DNA of 64,000 nucleotides from Chloranthus sessilifolius (GCA_021018995.1 CM037598.1:64064671-64128670), one strand, 5' to 3'. Counted from the stretch's first letter, positions 1 through 12,300 are shown. Translations and numbers: made by a program. The notes: generated by a model not told the origin, from the letters alone.

Positions 1-20
1 TTATGTACATATTCTAAATT

Positions 21-136
21 TGTAACATGGCATAGTATCCACAACATGTACTTTATATACTTTACTTATCAATTCTACATATGTAACATGGTATAGTATC
101 CACAGCACGTACTTTCTATACTTTGCTTATCAAGAC
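21..136. repeat. Two-unit direct repeat, about 60 bp per unit
   Basis: Two near-identical units stand in tandem, each starting TGTAACATGG and running through AGTATCCACA to ACTTRTCAA. They differ at only a few bases. The origin is unknown; the left end may continue outside the window. Confidence 0.75.
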
Positions 137-1500
137 AGAATTAGACAACAACATATAAACAGGCAAGGTCAAATCCCTACCTGATGATCAAGCTTATGTG
201 TTACCCGTGCATGAATCCAAATAAATGTCTCTTTTCACGAGCTCCTCGTGAGCACCTAAGTTACATATAAATGTGTTCAACATGTCTTACTCATCATAGA
301 CACATGCATACACATACTGAGTCACCATCATATGACATGTGTCGAACCAATGCACAAAGCACAAAACACAGCCCACACAGACCAAGACACAGGGTTGCCT
401 CAGCAAGGCCAGGGTGGCTGCGGCATGTCCTTCAGCTGAGCCCCTGCTATGGCAAGCTTGTGAGGTTGTCACGACAGGCCTGATGAATTTGGCTGCTTTG
501 GTTCATCTTTCTTGGTTATGTGTCTCATTCCTCTAAGTTTCTTTTCTATATTCGTATGCCTTTCACACTATTTTAAGTTTAAATGTTGACAGAGAGTTGA
601 TTTTTTTTTCATTTAATTTTGTGTGCGTGCGAGGTTCTGGAGCTTTGGAAAGTGGAGATGTCGGCTTCGAATCCTTACACATGATTGATGTTGCTGAAAT
701 ATTGATCCAATCTCATGAAGTCGGCATCAATTACCTCTATACTCTATTGCAAAAGAACTAATTTAATACTGGGCTGCGTTATGGATTACCGTTTTGTGGA
801 TTCCTTGGTTGTGACGTGTTGGAATTTTCTCGCAAGGCTTTTCACGTTCCGATGTCGTTAGGTGCGAGGGCGATGTTTATCATCGTTCTTCGATCACAGA
901 GGCTGGAGAGTGTATATGTCTCTAAAATTCTATGTCGTTGTTTCGTAGGATCCCTCACGAGAGTTAAATAGATGTGTAGAGATGGGTGTGTGGAAAGCTG
1001 AATGGGGTTTTGCTTATGCAACAGCGGCTCATGTAGCGCAGAAAAATGAGGTTCTGTATTTTCCTCAGTGTGGAGTAGAGAGAAAGTGGTGCTTTTGCTA
1101 TGGGGATTTGGTTTCTCCAAGGCTCGAAGTATGAAGGAGAAAGGTGGTGGGAGACCTTTTTATCTTATTTGCACTTGACATGCATGGGGCTTAAGGATGA
1201 CTCACACTCACGTGGAAGCATTTGGCGTTTGTAGGATTATAAGCCTAATAAGGCTTGAATCCCATGTATGTCAGTTGTACACTGTTTAGTGTATATGTGT
1301 TTATATAGGTTGGATTCCATGTATTTTATGTGTCGTTGTGTGTTGGTGTATATGTGCATAGTTGATCCAGTGTCTACCTAATTCACCTAGTGTAGGCTAC
1401 TTAGATTACATACATATTCATAATTCAAGTGTCTAGCTCCTCCATAAATAGTGAGTATATGGAGTATCTGGATAAATTTACTAGACCACAATTTATATCA
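137..1500. other. Stretch without recognisable gene
   Basis: I see no known protein family here. A 92-codon minus-strand open frame (842-1120) shows no familiar motif and no start or splice context that supports it. The 1250-1500 part is rich in TGTGT and GTATAT and contains CCATAAATAG, which could be a TATA-like box of an old LTR, but no terminal duplication supports that. Confidence 0.4.
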
Positions 1501-2890
1501 GTCATCAACACCCAAGCCAATACGGCTCTTTGTGTCTCGTGATAAGTACAAGCCCAAACCTACCCGAGTCTGTACCCGGTATTATTAGATTCAAGGTTGG
1601 CAGATGTTACACCCTTCCTCTCTAGGTTACTATATCCAGACACTTCATACAATTTCCTAGTAGAATTGAGTTCTTTTGTACTCCTAGCAGCTGGTTCATT
1701 GTCATTGTTTGTTGGACAAGGACTCCTGCTGCATGGAGTTTTCACTTATAATATCAAATAACTCTCAAGCTTCTACATCAGTCTTGCTGAGGTATAAGCC
1801 ACTACTAGATGCATCAATTATAGATTTGCTTTTAGCATCAATTCCCTGGTAGAAGCTTTGAACAAGTTGCCACCTAGGGATCTGGTAGTGTGGGCATTGC
1901 CTCAGCAACTCATTAAATCTCTCCCAAGTTTCATGAAATGTTTCAGTTCAGAGTTGAGCAAAGGAAATTTGTTTGACCAAGAATTGGCAATGGTGATCAT
2001 TCCAAGACTCTATATTTTTGGCTAAGAGCATGGAGAGCCAAGTTCTAGCTTTATCCTTTAATGATAAAGGCAAAAGCCTTAGTTTGGTGGCTTCCTCTCC
2101 CATACCAGCAATATTAAAAGTAGTGCATAGAGCAAGAAACAACTCTATATGTTGATATTGATCCTCTCTGCTTAGCCCATGAAAGCTTGGTAACATTTGA
2201 ATGGTTTGAGCCTTGATCTCATAGTTATCCACAACATTAGGGAGTTGAATGCAAGAAGGGGATGAGTATGGCCCTAGTGCATAATACTTTCTAAGGGGTC
2301 TCGGTTGCTCACCCATCTCAGTTGTTACTAAGCTTTCAACAGGGGTGTGTGTTGCTAGAATAGGACTTAAAATTCTCTAAATCTTAGGATTCAAAGGTTC
2401 TAGCTCAGGATTGAGAGACCTTCTTCCAAGCATACAACACACACACTCAACAAACAACAAGACACTTACAACAGATAGAGTAAAAATACTAAAGAATAAA
2501 CACTACTACTGAAATTAAAGACTGCAGAAATAAAAAGATAGCAGAAATGAAACAAAAATAGGGGAGATAGAAATGCAAACTGATGCAGGAATGCTCCTAC
2601 TGTAGCTAAACTCCTCTATTTGCTACTGCTCCAAGCCTGCAAAAATAAAAAACATCAGCAAGGATTTATTCAAACACTACACAAGTAATAACAGAAAATA
2701 AATGCAAACAAAAGAGATTACAGCTATATTTTATTCAACATTCCTAAAACACCAAAAAGATCTAAAAATAGAAAATAAAGAAGAAAAATGAAAAAAATCA
2801 CTGGAAAACTACGGCTGTAATTTATTTAAACACTACATATACAACAAATATAGCTAAACAAAAACTCATATTTACTACTTAGATCAAAAC

Positions 2891-2908
2891 TCCCTGGCAG
2901 TGGTACCA
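2891..2908 (-). other. Primer-binding site, tRNA-Asp type, degenerate
   Basis: On the minus strand the 18 bases after the LTR end resemble TGGCGCCGTTGCCGGGGA, the complement of the tRNA-Asp 3' end used by Athila elements. The same site recurs at 42355-42372 and 56738-56755, which helps to fix the LTR 3' boundaries. Confidence 0.7.
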
Positions 2909-4479
2909 AAAACTTGTTGGGATATTTTTAGAGTATTGCTGATTATATTTATTGAGAAGACATGGTGAAAATATGGGAGCAAAAATAAATCAAAAGGTGG
3001 AGTAAAAAGGATGAAATCAGCACAAGTAGCACTCTAAAACACACAGTCCTGCAAGATCCAGGGCCTGTAGTAGGAAGTTTTAATAAGAGTTTGTCCCACA
3101 GGGTGTGATGATCTTAACCACAAGAGCATAGTAAATATCCGGATCTAGCTATAGATTTGGTAACTTTAAACCTACACTAGAAAGTAAGGTAAAGAGAGGG
3201 TGTTTAAATATCACAAAGCTAACCTAAAAATATAAATAAATTATAGCTAAAGAAGGGGTATAAAGAAGGATGATGATGTGTGATAAGATGAAATAAAAAG
3301 ATGGAGAAGTAGACAGATGTGGGTAAATCAGCTCTGCAACTTAGGTCTAGAAGTGTATCTGCAACAATCCATCAGATGGCTACAAGCACATCCTCAAGGT
3401 AGAAAATCTGACCTAACTTAGAGGTCTGAACTGATCTTAGGGTTATATTTTGTCAACTTAAATGGTCATAAAATATCCCAGGGATTTCATCCAGGCATAA
3501 GGTTAAATCAGAATAAGAAATCCATTGCAGACACTATGGTTGCAGGGCTACAAGCTCAAACAACCATAAGAACAAACTGTCCTTTAAAATCAAGTAGAAA
3601 CCACAAGAAATCCTCGGCAGAATGGGGCCTTAAACTCAGCTGGTCATTACTACAAAAAGGCTTTCATTGACCTAGCTCACAAGTCTGTAATCTCCACAAA
3701 ATATCAGGTCTATTCACTGATGATGGTGATGTAAAACAGAGGAGAGTTTGACTCTGCAACTATCTCTAACAAGACTACAAGTTTAAGTGCAGAGAAGAAG
3801 AATGTATCTCAGCCCTATGATTTGGACCAGCCTTAAGGCTATACCCTGCCCACTTGAATGGCCACAGGCTTTCCCAGAGGTTATCCGGATCACTAAGGTT
3901 GAAGATAGAATAGTAAAACTACTGCTGCCACCAAGGTTCTAGGGCTACAAGCTCAAGCCACCATGGGAGCATCAAACCCATACTGATTTATGTTAAAGAC
4001 ACGGAAAAATAAGGATTAAATGGAGCATTAAAACTTGGCATTTCATTGCATCAAAAGAACATACAATGAATGCCCTCAAGGCAGCAGTCTGTGCAAATAC
4101 TCAAAACAGCTCACTCTATATTACAAAACCCATTACAAAAACTAAAATAAACTACCTCCTACAAAAGGCTTTAACCCAGCTTTGCTGCTAAGCTAAGGAA
4201 AATGAAAAGGGAAAAATAAAAGTGAAACAAGCCTGGCTCGAAACCCTAGAAAAATAACTAAAGTGATCCAGCTATTCTAGATATTTTATAAAACAGAAAT
4301 GCAGCTTTATATACAATCCATAGCTGATGTAATATGCAATAGCCAATTAGAAATGAGGAGGTTTAGAGATGGTGTCATGGCCCATTTGTGGATACTTTGG
4401 GAAGTGTGGGACATTGGGATGTGTGCCCTAGAAGGTGTAAAATCTCAAAAATGTCCCTAAAGTTTGAAAATAGGTGGCT

Positions 4480-5600
4480 GGAATTCATGCCTCGCGAGGA
4501 TAATGCTTTAGATTTCATTCTCGCTAGGCTCTCGCTTAGTTCTCGCTTGGTTCTCGCTAGGCTCGCAGCTTCAGAATTTCACCTCACCAGGTTCTCGCTT
4601 GGTCCAAAATGTAGCATTTTTCACCTCGCTAGGTTCTCACCAGGCTAAAGAACAGCACTGTAACTGCTCGACAGAATGCTTCAGTAGTAGAACAGCTCGT
4701 GGAGTTCAAATAACCACTCGAGAGGTTCCCTTTTTCACTTCAACTGCTTGAGTGGTTCACTCTAGCAGCTCGAGAGGTTGCTGTTAGGCCTTTAAAGAGC
4801 TCGAGTGTAGCATTATAGCATCAGCCATAGCTCGTGCTTCATATGCAGCTGATCTGCAACTTGATAAGTTATGCATTGCATCAAATTCTACAAGTTTATA
4901 GCTATGCTGCTCTGGGCTTCACTCAGCTGCTCAAGGTGATGATATATGCAGCTCTTTAAGCTGCACGAGTGCACAATAGCTTCTCGATAAAACGCTTTCA
5001 GCCTATACACTGCTCCACCGTGCTAAATCTGTTGGTTTACAACTCTTGTGCTTCAATTCAGCTGCTTTGCTACTTGAATGGATCGAGTGCAGCTGCTGTT
5101 TTCAGCAACGTGATGCTCTGGTGATTGCTGGCTGTAACAATTGCGGCTCTACAGCTTCAGGTAACCAGCAATGGTACTGCACAAATGGATGAAATATAGC
5201 TTGAGTAGATGTATTTGCACTTTTCAGCTTGCGAGGATGAGTGAATTATTCGAGTTCACCAACTTCAATGTGCATAAGTTCGCTAGGTTCTAAAATGCAG
5301 CTACTCTCCAGGTTCTCTTGCAAGCTGCTTGTGAGGATGGAATGCCTTTGTTGCAGCTCGACAGGTTCAAGGGAACCACGCGAGATGATAAATTGCAGCT
5401 TTAAGCTGCTCACTAGCTTCTTTGTTGAAACTGTGCTACAGCCCTTGCATCTCAACAGGTTCAATGTGAAGCTCGCGAGGTTCATTCCAGCAGAAGAACA
5501 ACTCGTGAGGTTCCGTTTTAACAGCATGCACAGCTCATGAGGTTCCTCTTTCTTCATTTTAAACTGCTTGAGTGGTTGGTTTATTCATTCGACAGGTTTA
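4480..5600. repeat. Array of dispersed CTCG(A/C)GAGGTTC-like motifs inside an LTR
   Basis: This LTR part holds many short copies of a motif such as CTCGAGAGGTT, CTCGCGAGGTTC, CTCGTGAGGTTC and CTCGACAGGTTC at irregular spacing, mixed with GCAGCTGCT-type words. The reverse complement (AACCTCTCGA) is repeated in the same way in the LTRs at 54.3-55.2 kb and 59.9-60.8 kb. Confidence 0.65.
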
Positions 5601-6936
5601 GTGCAGCAATGGAGTTTAGGCAGTTGCTGCTGGAGATTGTAGATGTTGTTGTTGTCTTGAGCTCGAAACATATAGTGATTGGAGCATAAAGTAGTGGCAA
5701 CAGCTGTTTGACATCATTAGTGAGGTACTCGATGGGTTCAATGTGTATGTGCTTGAGAGGCTCTCATGTGCAGCATGCACTGCTCAAGTACTTAGTGTAG
5801 CAGCAACAACAAGGGTGTGCAACTCCAATGGATGATGTAGCAACTCTGCAGCTGCTGCTTTGATTAGTGGTAGCTGCAGTCTTGATCTGTCACACTCTTA
5901 ATGGCAACCAACAGCAACAACTGATCAACAGGTTTATCTTGAAGGTTGTAGCACAATAGCAGCTCTATGGACCGCTCAAGTGTGCTCTTGAGTGTTCAAC
6001 CAGCTGCTCAAGCTCTTCAAGGTAGCCATACATGCTGGCTTTTAAGCTCTATAGCCTGGTGCATCAGCACTAAAGTGCTCACATCTTTAAGGATTTTGGC
6101 CAATAGCAACAGCTCTTGTGCTTGCAGCAATTGCTAGACTAATGGATTGCAACAATGGTGTGCTCAATTACTAGTTTGCTGCATACATGGTGTGCTCAAA
6201 ATATACATAGCAGCTACTCGATCTCTTCAAGACAGCGGTTGTGCTATTTTGGACCTTTGTTTTGCAGCTGCTCCTTCATGAAATGAATTGCTTGAGATGA
6301 TGATCTTCAGGCTACAGCTCGAGTGAGTTTAATGCAGCTGTTGTGCTACTGCTCTTAGCTGCTACAAAGGTTGGTCTATAAGCTTCAGTTTGAGAGGTTT
6401 AAATGTTGTAGGTCTTGTAATTGTAGCAGCAGCTCTTGTAGCTTGTTGGCTTCAGGTCTGCGCCCCACTGCTGCACTTCATTAGGTGTGGGCTGCTCTAA
6501 TATCTTGCTTCTCCATGCAGTGTTTGAGAGGTGTGATGCAACAAGTCTTGAATTGCATTGCAGGTTGGTTGGCTGGAACAACAGCAAGCCTTGAATGGTT
6601 CATGGCTTCACATCTTCAGCTGTTGGTTGAATGCAGCAAATATAATTGCATGCATGAAATAAAATTAGTTGTTGCGCTACACTCAAAGTGCTAGATTGCT
6701 ACTCATATATATTGTTGTAATTGTTTAGTGCAGCAGCCTTCTATGAACCTTGGGCTTCTTATCTCTCTCTCAGCAGGCCTTCAAAGGTCCCAGAGAATGC
6801 TTGCATTGCCCCAATGGTGTGAACCACCATGTTGCATCCTCTAAAAATCCATCAGCTCCACAATTTGGTTCAAAATTCATTCTTCTTGGCTTGAAAATGA
6901 AGAATTGCAGCTTAAGCTATATTTTTCCTATTAACA

Positions 6937-7691
6937 TTTAAGTACCCCCCTAACCTAGCCTTTCTCTATAATTAGAGAGGCACCCTCCCTTGCAAATGGC
7001 TTGAAAAATTTTTAAAAGAGAGAAAGATTAGAGATTTCCTTCTACCATTTGGTATACGAAATCTATACAAATTCAAGAATTCGAAACCCTCCCTTAGACC
7101 CCATCTTCCATCAAAAATCTCTTAGCTTAGGTGAGAACTACCTGCTAGCCTTCTTCTCCTACCTCTTAGCTATCAAGTTATAGAGGTTAGAACTAATCTT
7201 TCAACCCCTCAAGCCATCGGAAGCTCACTGAGTGCACCCACACGAAGGTCCACAACTGGGCTACAAGGGCCAGCGAGCTCCGGCTCTTCCCTCTATTCCT
7301 CTACCATCTTTGCTTTTACTCTATCCTTGAATTTATTTCGTTATGCCACCGAAATCTCGGTAATTGCAGGGGGAGTAAATTGGATTGAAGTGCCTTCGGG
7401 CAAGGGGGAGTGTTGTTTTATATTTTATTTTTTTCTTTTTAGTTGGCCATAAGTAGAGACCTCTTATGAGCGGGTTTATCGGGTGCCTCACACCTTCCTT
7501 ATCAATAACTGAAGCCCCTATCCAAGAGCCTTTAGTGTAGACCGGAAATCAGAGTTATATTTTTTACACTTCGGTGCTTTCAATATTGATTTTTGTTTCC
7601 CGAGACATCAAAAGCTCTGGGTGATGACTCTAGTTCTTGAAATAAATGAGTGCTTCGTCGCGGCGAACTCGCGAGAGCCCATAGTTGCACA
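6937..7691 (+). mobile_element. Tat/Ogre-like LTR piece (3' part)
   Basis: The stretch matches the complement of the solo LTR at 31944-33495 block by block: the leader-like TCTCTATAATTAGAGAGGC, the CCACCGAAATCTCGG block, the GGGTGATGACTC block and the end TTGCACA. It therefore is the 3' portion of a Tat-like LTR on the plus strand. Its 5' part is not here, and the Athila-like LTR lies directly against it. Confidence 0.7.
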
Positions 7692-8012
7692 AAACCAAAA
7701 CTGCTTATTTTTAATATAAAATATAAAAAATAAAAAATATATAATAAAGCAAAAATTGCCCAAACAACATTTTTGGTATTTTAACCGACTTATATATCAG
7801 AAATATATCAGCCGACATAATATGATATGTAGTCAATATTTGACTTAGTATTTGACTCATAGCGAATCTAGTGTGTATAACATATCGGATGAGGCATAAC
7901 CCAACCCATATCGGCCGATATAGAAAACCCATATCCTAGATATGGTTGCTATAGAAAACCATGGCACTAACGGAAATGTGTAGCACCTCCTTGTTCACAT
8001 GCATATGGCGGT

Positions 8013-8089
8013 CACTACGAAAAATAAGACTAATAGCGGCAGTTTTTTATTAAAAAAAACTGCCGCTAATAGTCTTATTTTTTGTAGTG
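8013..8089. mobile_element. Palindromic CACTA MITE (77 bp)
   Basis: The element starts CACTACGAAAAATAAGAC and ends with the complement ...TTTTTTGTAGTG. Its two halves form an almost perfect hairpin around AGCGGCAGTTTTTT. The 3-bp flanks are GGT and TGT. Copy B of the surrounding repeat (near 22794) has no insertion at this point, which proves the boundaries. Confidence 0.85.
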
Positions 8090-8438
8090 TGTCAACGAGC
8101 TTGGCTGAGCCTTTGCATTTTCTTGGCCCTAGCCTTAGGCGGGCCTTAGCCTTAGCCTTAGCCCTAGGCTTTAACATAGTTGACCCTAACCAGAGCCGTA
8201 CCGAGAAGGGGCAGACTTTTGGCTTTTGAATAGTAGCATTTTTATATTTTTGTTTCTCATGCTATAAAAACGATATCTGATACCTATCATTGGATAACTT
8301 AAAATATGCATTATAATAGGAATGAAATATGTAAGATGGATAGCTCATTTTAAAAAATTACCAAATTTGCGTTCTATCTATTAGTATCTATTAAAATTGG
8401 TATACGGTTAGAAAGAAGGGTACATTTGGTAAATTAAA

Positions 8439-8443
<5 letters not shown>

Positions 8444-8490
<47 letters not shown>
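8444..8490. repeat. (AT)n microsatellite
   Basis: A pure AT dinucleotide run. The same position in copy B of the repeat (24931-24988) also holds an (AT)n run, so the tract predates the duplication and has changed length since. Confidence 0.95.
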
Positions 8491-8492
<2 letters not shown>

Positions 8493-8771
8493 TAGTTCGG
8501 TCTGATTTCGATTTTAGGTGAGAAAAACTAAAAACCAATTAGGTAGGATGAGAAAATTTGATCATTGGTAAATTAATTGTGGCTAAAAGAGGATCAACTT
8601 TCCACTAAATTAATATTTGGGTAGCTTAACACCTGTGAAATCATAGAGGGCACATATGCAAAAACCTTCGTCTCATTGTATTCATTGATGGAGATCATTT
8701 TTCGGCCCAATCTTCTACATAAGAGAACTTGATATCAAAGCCAGTCAAATATTATATGGCGAATTGTTAAA

Positions 8772-9890
8772 TGGGTTGGGGTCCTCGGTATTACACCTAT
8801 CACTGATATGAACAAGGCTCTTTTGATGAAATGTGGGGGTGCCTTGGTGAATCTTCGAACCAAAAGTGGAAAGACATCATCATTTCCATAAACCAAGTTC
8901 CTCAAAAGGGGTGGGAAATCAAAAGCTTATGATGGGAATTTATTTTGGGCAGATAAATGGATCAACTCCGAGTTTGGCCTCCAATCTAAATTTTCGAACC
9001 TGTTGCGTTGCAACTGAGACCCATTCTAAACTCTCCAACTTCTTTGCCACCATTGGTAGCTCTCACTGGCATATAAGATTCAGGCGCCGACTAACTAACA
9101 TCAAAATCAGTGAATTTACTAAGCTTTCGGGCATTCTTGACGCTGTTATTATTAGGGCACTTTAGAAAATAATGCCTCTAAAACTTTTTAGAAAAAACAG
9201 TGTTTTCATGGTATTTTGAAGTTTCAAAATCCGTGAAAGCATTGTTTTTCTAAAACGTTTGAAGTTAGGTATTTTTTACCAAAAAGTTTGTTTTTGAGGC
9301 ATGTTTCTCTAATTATCCCTTATTAAATAAGTAACTCGTAACAAAACAAATTTAAGAAAGTGGGTTAGTAATAAAAAGATGGAGTTTTCGGTGAAATCCG
9401 CATTCTATTTGCTGTACTCGACCATTTGCAATGTATAATGAGCAGCCATTTGGGATTACAGAATCCCAGGCAAGGTCACCTTCTTTCTTTGGACTCTATG
9501 TTGAGATGGCTGCCTACCATCTCCAATCTAAACAGGCAGGGTGGCCCTTTCGTAAAATTATTATTCCTATAATGAGCAAGAAGAGAATTCACAATACTTA
9601 TTCCTTCATTGTGATAAAATTTGGCACGTCTAGTGTAGATGCTTCAACATCTTTGGCATTTATTCCAGACTTCCAAGGAACTGTGCTGTTTTGATTCTCT
9701 GCTGGAGTCACTATTTTGCTAGAGGTTCTAAGAAGTGGATTTGGAACCACTAACACGTTTCTCTTCTTTGGAACACTTGGCTCTTGCGCAAGGATATCAG
9801 GTGCAACGGGGTTTCCTTTAATGAAGACACTGTTATTGGGCTATTGTCAGAGGAAAAGAAGACTCTTCTATTCTTAATCTCAGCAGCTTC
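8772..9890 (+). pseudogene. LINE (L1-type) remnant, C-terminal region with zinc-binding RT domain
   Basis: The plus strand gives scattered but ordered pieces of the C-terminal part of a plant LINE ORF2: TDMNKALLMK near 8810, FWADKWINSE near 8945, IRFRRRLTNIKISEF near 9080, FSVKSAFYLLYSTICN near 9390 and, after more decay, QYLFLHCDKIWHV and GSKKWIWN near 9600-9750. These match the order seen in the zf-RVT region that follows plant LINE reverse transcriptases. Several frame changes and stops are present. A MITE (9155-9319) lies inside it. No upstream endonuclease or RT core is present, as expected for a 5'-truncated or fragmented copy. Confidence 0.75.
9155..9319. mobile_element. MITE with about 35-bp inverted ends (Mutator-like)
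   Basis: The left end GGGCACTTTAGAAAATAATG and the right end (complement GGGATAATTAGAGAAACATG) are imperfect inverted repeats that continue through GCCTCWAAAAC. The flanks TTATTATTA and TTATTAAAT suggest a decayed 9-bp duplication. The element interrupts the LINE remnant. Confidence 0.65.
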
Positions 9891-10516
9891 ATGACCAACC
9901 ACCTTCTTTCTTCTTTGAATAATATGTAAAAGGGATTCGAGGTTGTATTTTTTTCTTTAACGGGGATTTTCTTTTATTTCTCCGAAAATTATTTTTTCCG
10001 ATAAACATTGTTTTCTTTTCCGAGGTTTTATGTAGGGTTTTTCCCTTTGTTCTTGTGTTTCCTAAGTTTTCCCAACAACCTATTCTGATTTTCTCCGGGA
10101 ATTTCAATATTTAACATAATAATGCTTGTGGCACAGTCTTGTGTTTTCCTCGGGCATTTCGAGGCAATTGGTCAGCATTTTATATAATGCAAACAATTTT
10201 TTAAAAAAAAATTAAAAAAAAAAGGTCAAGAAGGAGAAGTTATAGGGGGAGAGAGAGTAGGTTAGGTAAGTATCACAACGGATTCAAATTGTTGCCGAAT
10301 AAGGAGTTCATTGCGGTATTCAATCCCTTAATTTAAGGGAATTTGTTTAATTAAGTTGCCAAAGGTAAGTAATTCGACTTTTTTTTTCTGCTTCTTTTCT
10401 CTGCTTAGTTATGACTGTGGGCTGAGATAGAGTGTGGAGCACTCAAATAATATTTGGTGCTCCTCCCAATCTAAGACCATACAATCAGGTTTTGAATGGC
10501 TATTTGGATGATAGCT
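9891..10516. other. Stretch without recognisable gene
   Basis: The stretch contains short A- and T-rich runs and a (GA)-rich patch near 10245. The open frames here show no known motif. I see nothing else. Confidence 0.5.
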
Positions 10517-10604
10517 ATACTATAATAAATAAGACTATTAGCCCAAAACTGCTGCTATTAAGAAAAAAACTGTCGCTAATAGTCTTACTTTTTGAAGTAC
10601 TATC
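10517..10604. mobile_element. Degenerate palindromic CACTA MITE
   Basis: An imperfect hairpin: TAATAAATAAGACTATTAGC on the left faces GCTAATAGTCTTACTTTTTG on the right. It is a decayed relative of the MITE at 8013-8089; the terminal CACTA/TAGTG are worn. Confidence 0.65.
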
Positions 10605-10957
10605 ACATGTTCCATGTCTTGAAAGTGGCATCTGAATCATGCATTCCAGGTGACTGTCTGCACCTTTCTAGTGTTTCAATTTGACACCACCCCCTTCTCC
10701 TTATGTTGTACAAGTAAACTAAGTTATGATAGGTGGTGGTTTCATGAGATACATGGTTACTGTGGCCATTATAGGAAATGTCAATATGCTAATGTGGTTT
10801 CCACGTACAACTTAAAAACGTGGCTCACAAATGCCCAAGTGGGTCTTTGTGTGAATATTAAACAATATTAGATAACTTCTGTGGACATCAGCAACGCTGT
10901 TAATTTTCCTAACTTTCGTTTTTGAGAGAAGTGGAGTAGGGTCTACCGGTGCATGTG

Positions 10958-11322
10958 GTGGGTATGCAAGTTTTCAACCGAAAATTTAATCCTTAGAACC
11001 GGTCTAGATCGAAACTGACTCAAAATTGAGAAAATCAAAATTGATTCCCAATCGATTTCAATTGCCAAAACTGAAAACTGCTTGAGTAGGTTGAGACAAC
11101 CGACCCAAAATCAAAGAAAAAAATAAAATAAATGAAACAACTGAAACTAAATTGAACCTCTACCGAACTGAACTCATTTTTTTCATTTTGGTTCCGATTT
11201 CTAGTTTATGAAATTTAATTGAAGTGAAACTAAACATTTTGTTTTAGATAGATTTTGATTCAGACTAAACCGAACCAAAAACCAAAACTTTTTGTTCGGT
11301 TAACCGAATTTGCACCCCTAGC
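10958..11322. mobile_element. CGGTT-rich non-autonomous element, possibly hAT-like
   Basis: The ends are GTGGGTATGCAAGTTTTCAA and TTCGGTTAACCGAATTTGCA followed by CCCCTA, an imperfect inverted pair. The interior is filled with AACCGA and TTCGGTT words. A similar block stands at 16625-16997. No clean target duplication is seen, so the superfamily is a guess. Confidence 0.5.
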
Positions 11323-11491
11323 TAGCCTGTGGCCACATTTGCATGTTGGGTCATTGTTGATAACCTACAATTTTTGTATGGTCGCATGTGCAACACTTCC
11401 CGTTTTAACACAATGCCATCGCCGTTATAATTATGGTGGCCAACACATCCCAAGTTTGATAGGATCAACAAAGAGCCGGCACAGTTGAAGG

Positions 11492-11922
11492 TAAGGGTGG
11501 CTTTATTTGCACCCATTTTTTCTCTAAAGAGCACACACATTTCCACCATTAAATTTGTTGATTATCTTCAATCAGACAATGAAGATCGTTTTTTGTCCCA
11601 ATCGTCTGTAAAATCGATCCACAAATTATGGTGTGCATATAAGACATTCAGATCTTGATTCATTCCATGTGGCACACGTCCCCAAATGTTACTTGAGAAC
11701 TCTTTCTCATGGTAGGCCTATGATCACGCTCACTTTTGGAGATCGGCGTGTGTCACATGAAATCAACATGTGACGATCTGATAGGTGCTCTATAATTTTA
11801 AGATCTATTGCGTGGAAGATTAGGACGAAAAACGATCTCCATCGCCTCATTCAAGGCAGTCAACTATTTTTTTCTGATGGAAATGCTTACGGGAAAAACG
11901 AGTGCAAATTACGCCACCCTTA
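11492..11922. mobile_element. MITE of the TGGAGATCGTTT family
   Basis: The ends TAAGGGTGGCTTTATTTGCA and (complement) TAAGGGTGGCGTAATTTGCA form inverted repeats. The interior arms GATCGTTTTTTGTCCCAATC and GAAAAACGATCTCCATC are also inverted. The same arms recur at 23341-23748, 23985-24523 and 25455-25884. Confidence 0.7.
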
Positions 11923-11959
11923 AGCTAATTAGAACACATACATCTTAAAAGCTTCAACA

Positions 11960-12093
11960 ATAAATATTTCAAATGGGTATGAGTACATGCAACCTAAGAA
12001 TTGTTCTCTTCAACCTATGGTTTCCGCCACTAACACTATTGACTCATTGTAATCAAATAATGGGGATCATTTTTTATCCCAATCTTTTACAAG
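11960..12093. mobile_element. Left half of a MITE split by the Pack-CACTA
   Basis: The sequence runs through AATGGGGATCATTTTTTATC and CCAATCTTTTAC, the left arm of the TGGAGATCGTTT MITE family, and stops at the CACTA terminus. The family sequence resumes at 19683. The outer left edge is approximate. Confidence 0.65.
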
Positions 12094-12109
12094 CACTACA
12101 AAAAATAAG

Positions 12110-12300
12110 ACTATTAGTGGCAGCCAAAAACTGCCACTATTAATTAAAAAACTGCCGCTAATACCCTCAGCGGCAGTTGTAAAAACTGCTACTATTAGTG
12201 CTGTCGCTATTTTGTTTTAGCGGCACAGTTTTTACAACTGCCGCTGAGGGTGTTAAGTTGTCAACAATAGTGGCAATTAAAAAACTGCCACTGCCATGTT
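12110..12300. repeat. CACTA sub-terminal inverted repeat
   Basis: The words GCGGCAGTTGTAAAAACTG and CAGTTTTTACAACTGCCGC face each other around TTGTTTTAGCGG, giving a long stem. The CTGCC(A/G)CTA word is repeated in both directions. This is typical of transposase-binding sub-termini in CACTA elements. Confidence 0.75.

Larger units (their letters stand above)
1560..6936 (-). mobile_element. Athila-like Ty3 LTR retrotransposon fossil: LTR, primer site and gag region
   Basis: Read on the minus strand the order is LTR (6936 to 2915), primer-binding site (2908-2891, complementary to the 3' end of plant tRNA-Asp with several mismatches), leader, then a gag region (about 2316-1560). The gag shows the Athila-type signatures MLPSFHGL, LRLLPLSLKDKARTWL and, further on, LLRQCPHYQIP. 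Only the 5' part of an element is present; pol is not seen. It is broken and old. The LTR carries the conserved stretch TTGTCCCACAGGG close to its 3' end, shared with the elements at 42.4 kb and 53.6 kb. The LTR 5' edge (6936) is inferred from a TG...CA rule and is the weaker boundary. Confidence 0.75.
7692..8771 (+). repeat. 1-kb dispersed repeat, copy A
   Basis: This segment is colinear with 20335-25271 (copy B) once the insertions in each copy are removed. Shared landmarks are CAACATTTTTGGTATTTT, GAGGCATAACCCAACCC, AACGGAAATGTGTAGCA, the AGAAAGAAGGGTACATTTG block before an (AT)n tract, and the right end near ATTGTTAA. Whether it is a segmental duplication or a transposon family cannot be told; no coding frame is visible. 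Copy A holds a CACTA MITE that copy B lacks. Confidence 0.8.

Noticed and set aside
1341-1510. Possible small LTR (TGTTGG ... ATCAACA) with a TATA-like CCATAAATAG
   Set aside because: The flanks TTGTG and CCCAA do not match and no second copy is present.
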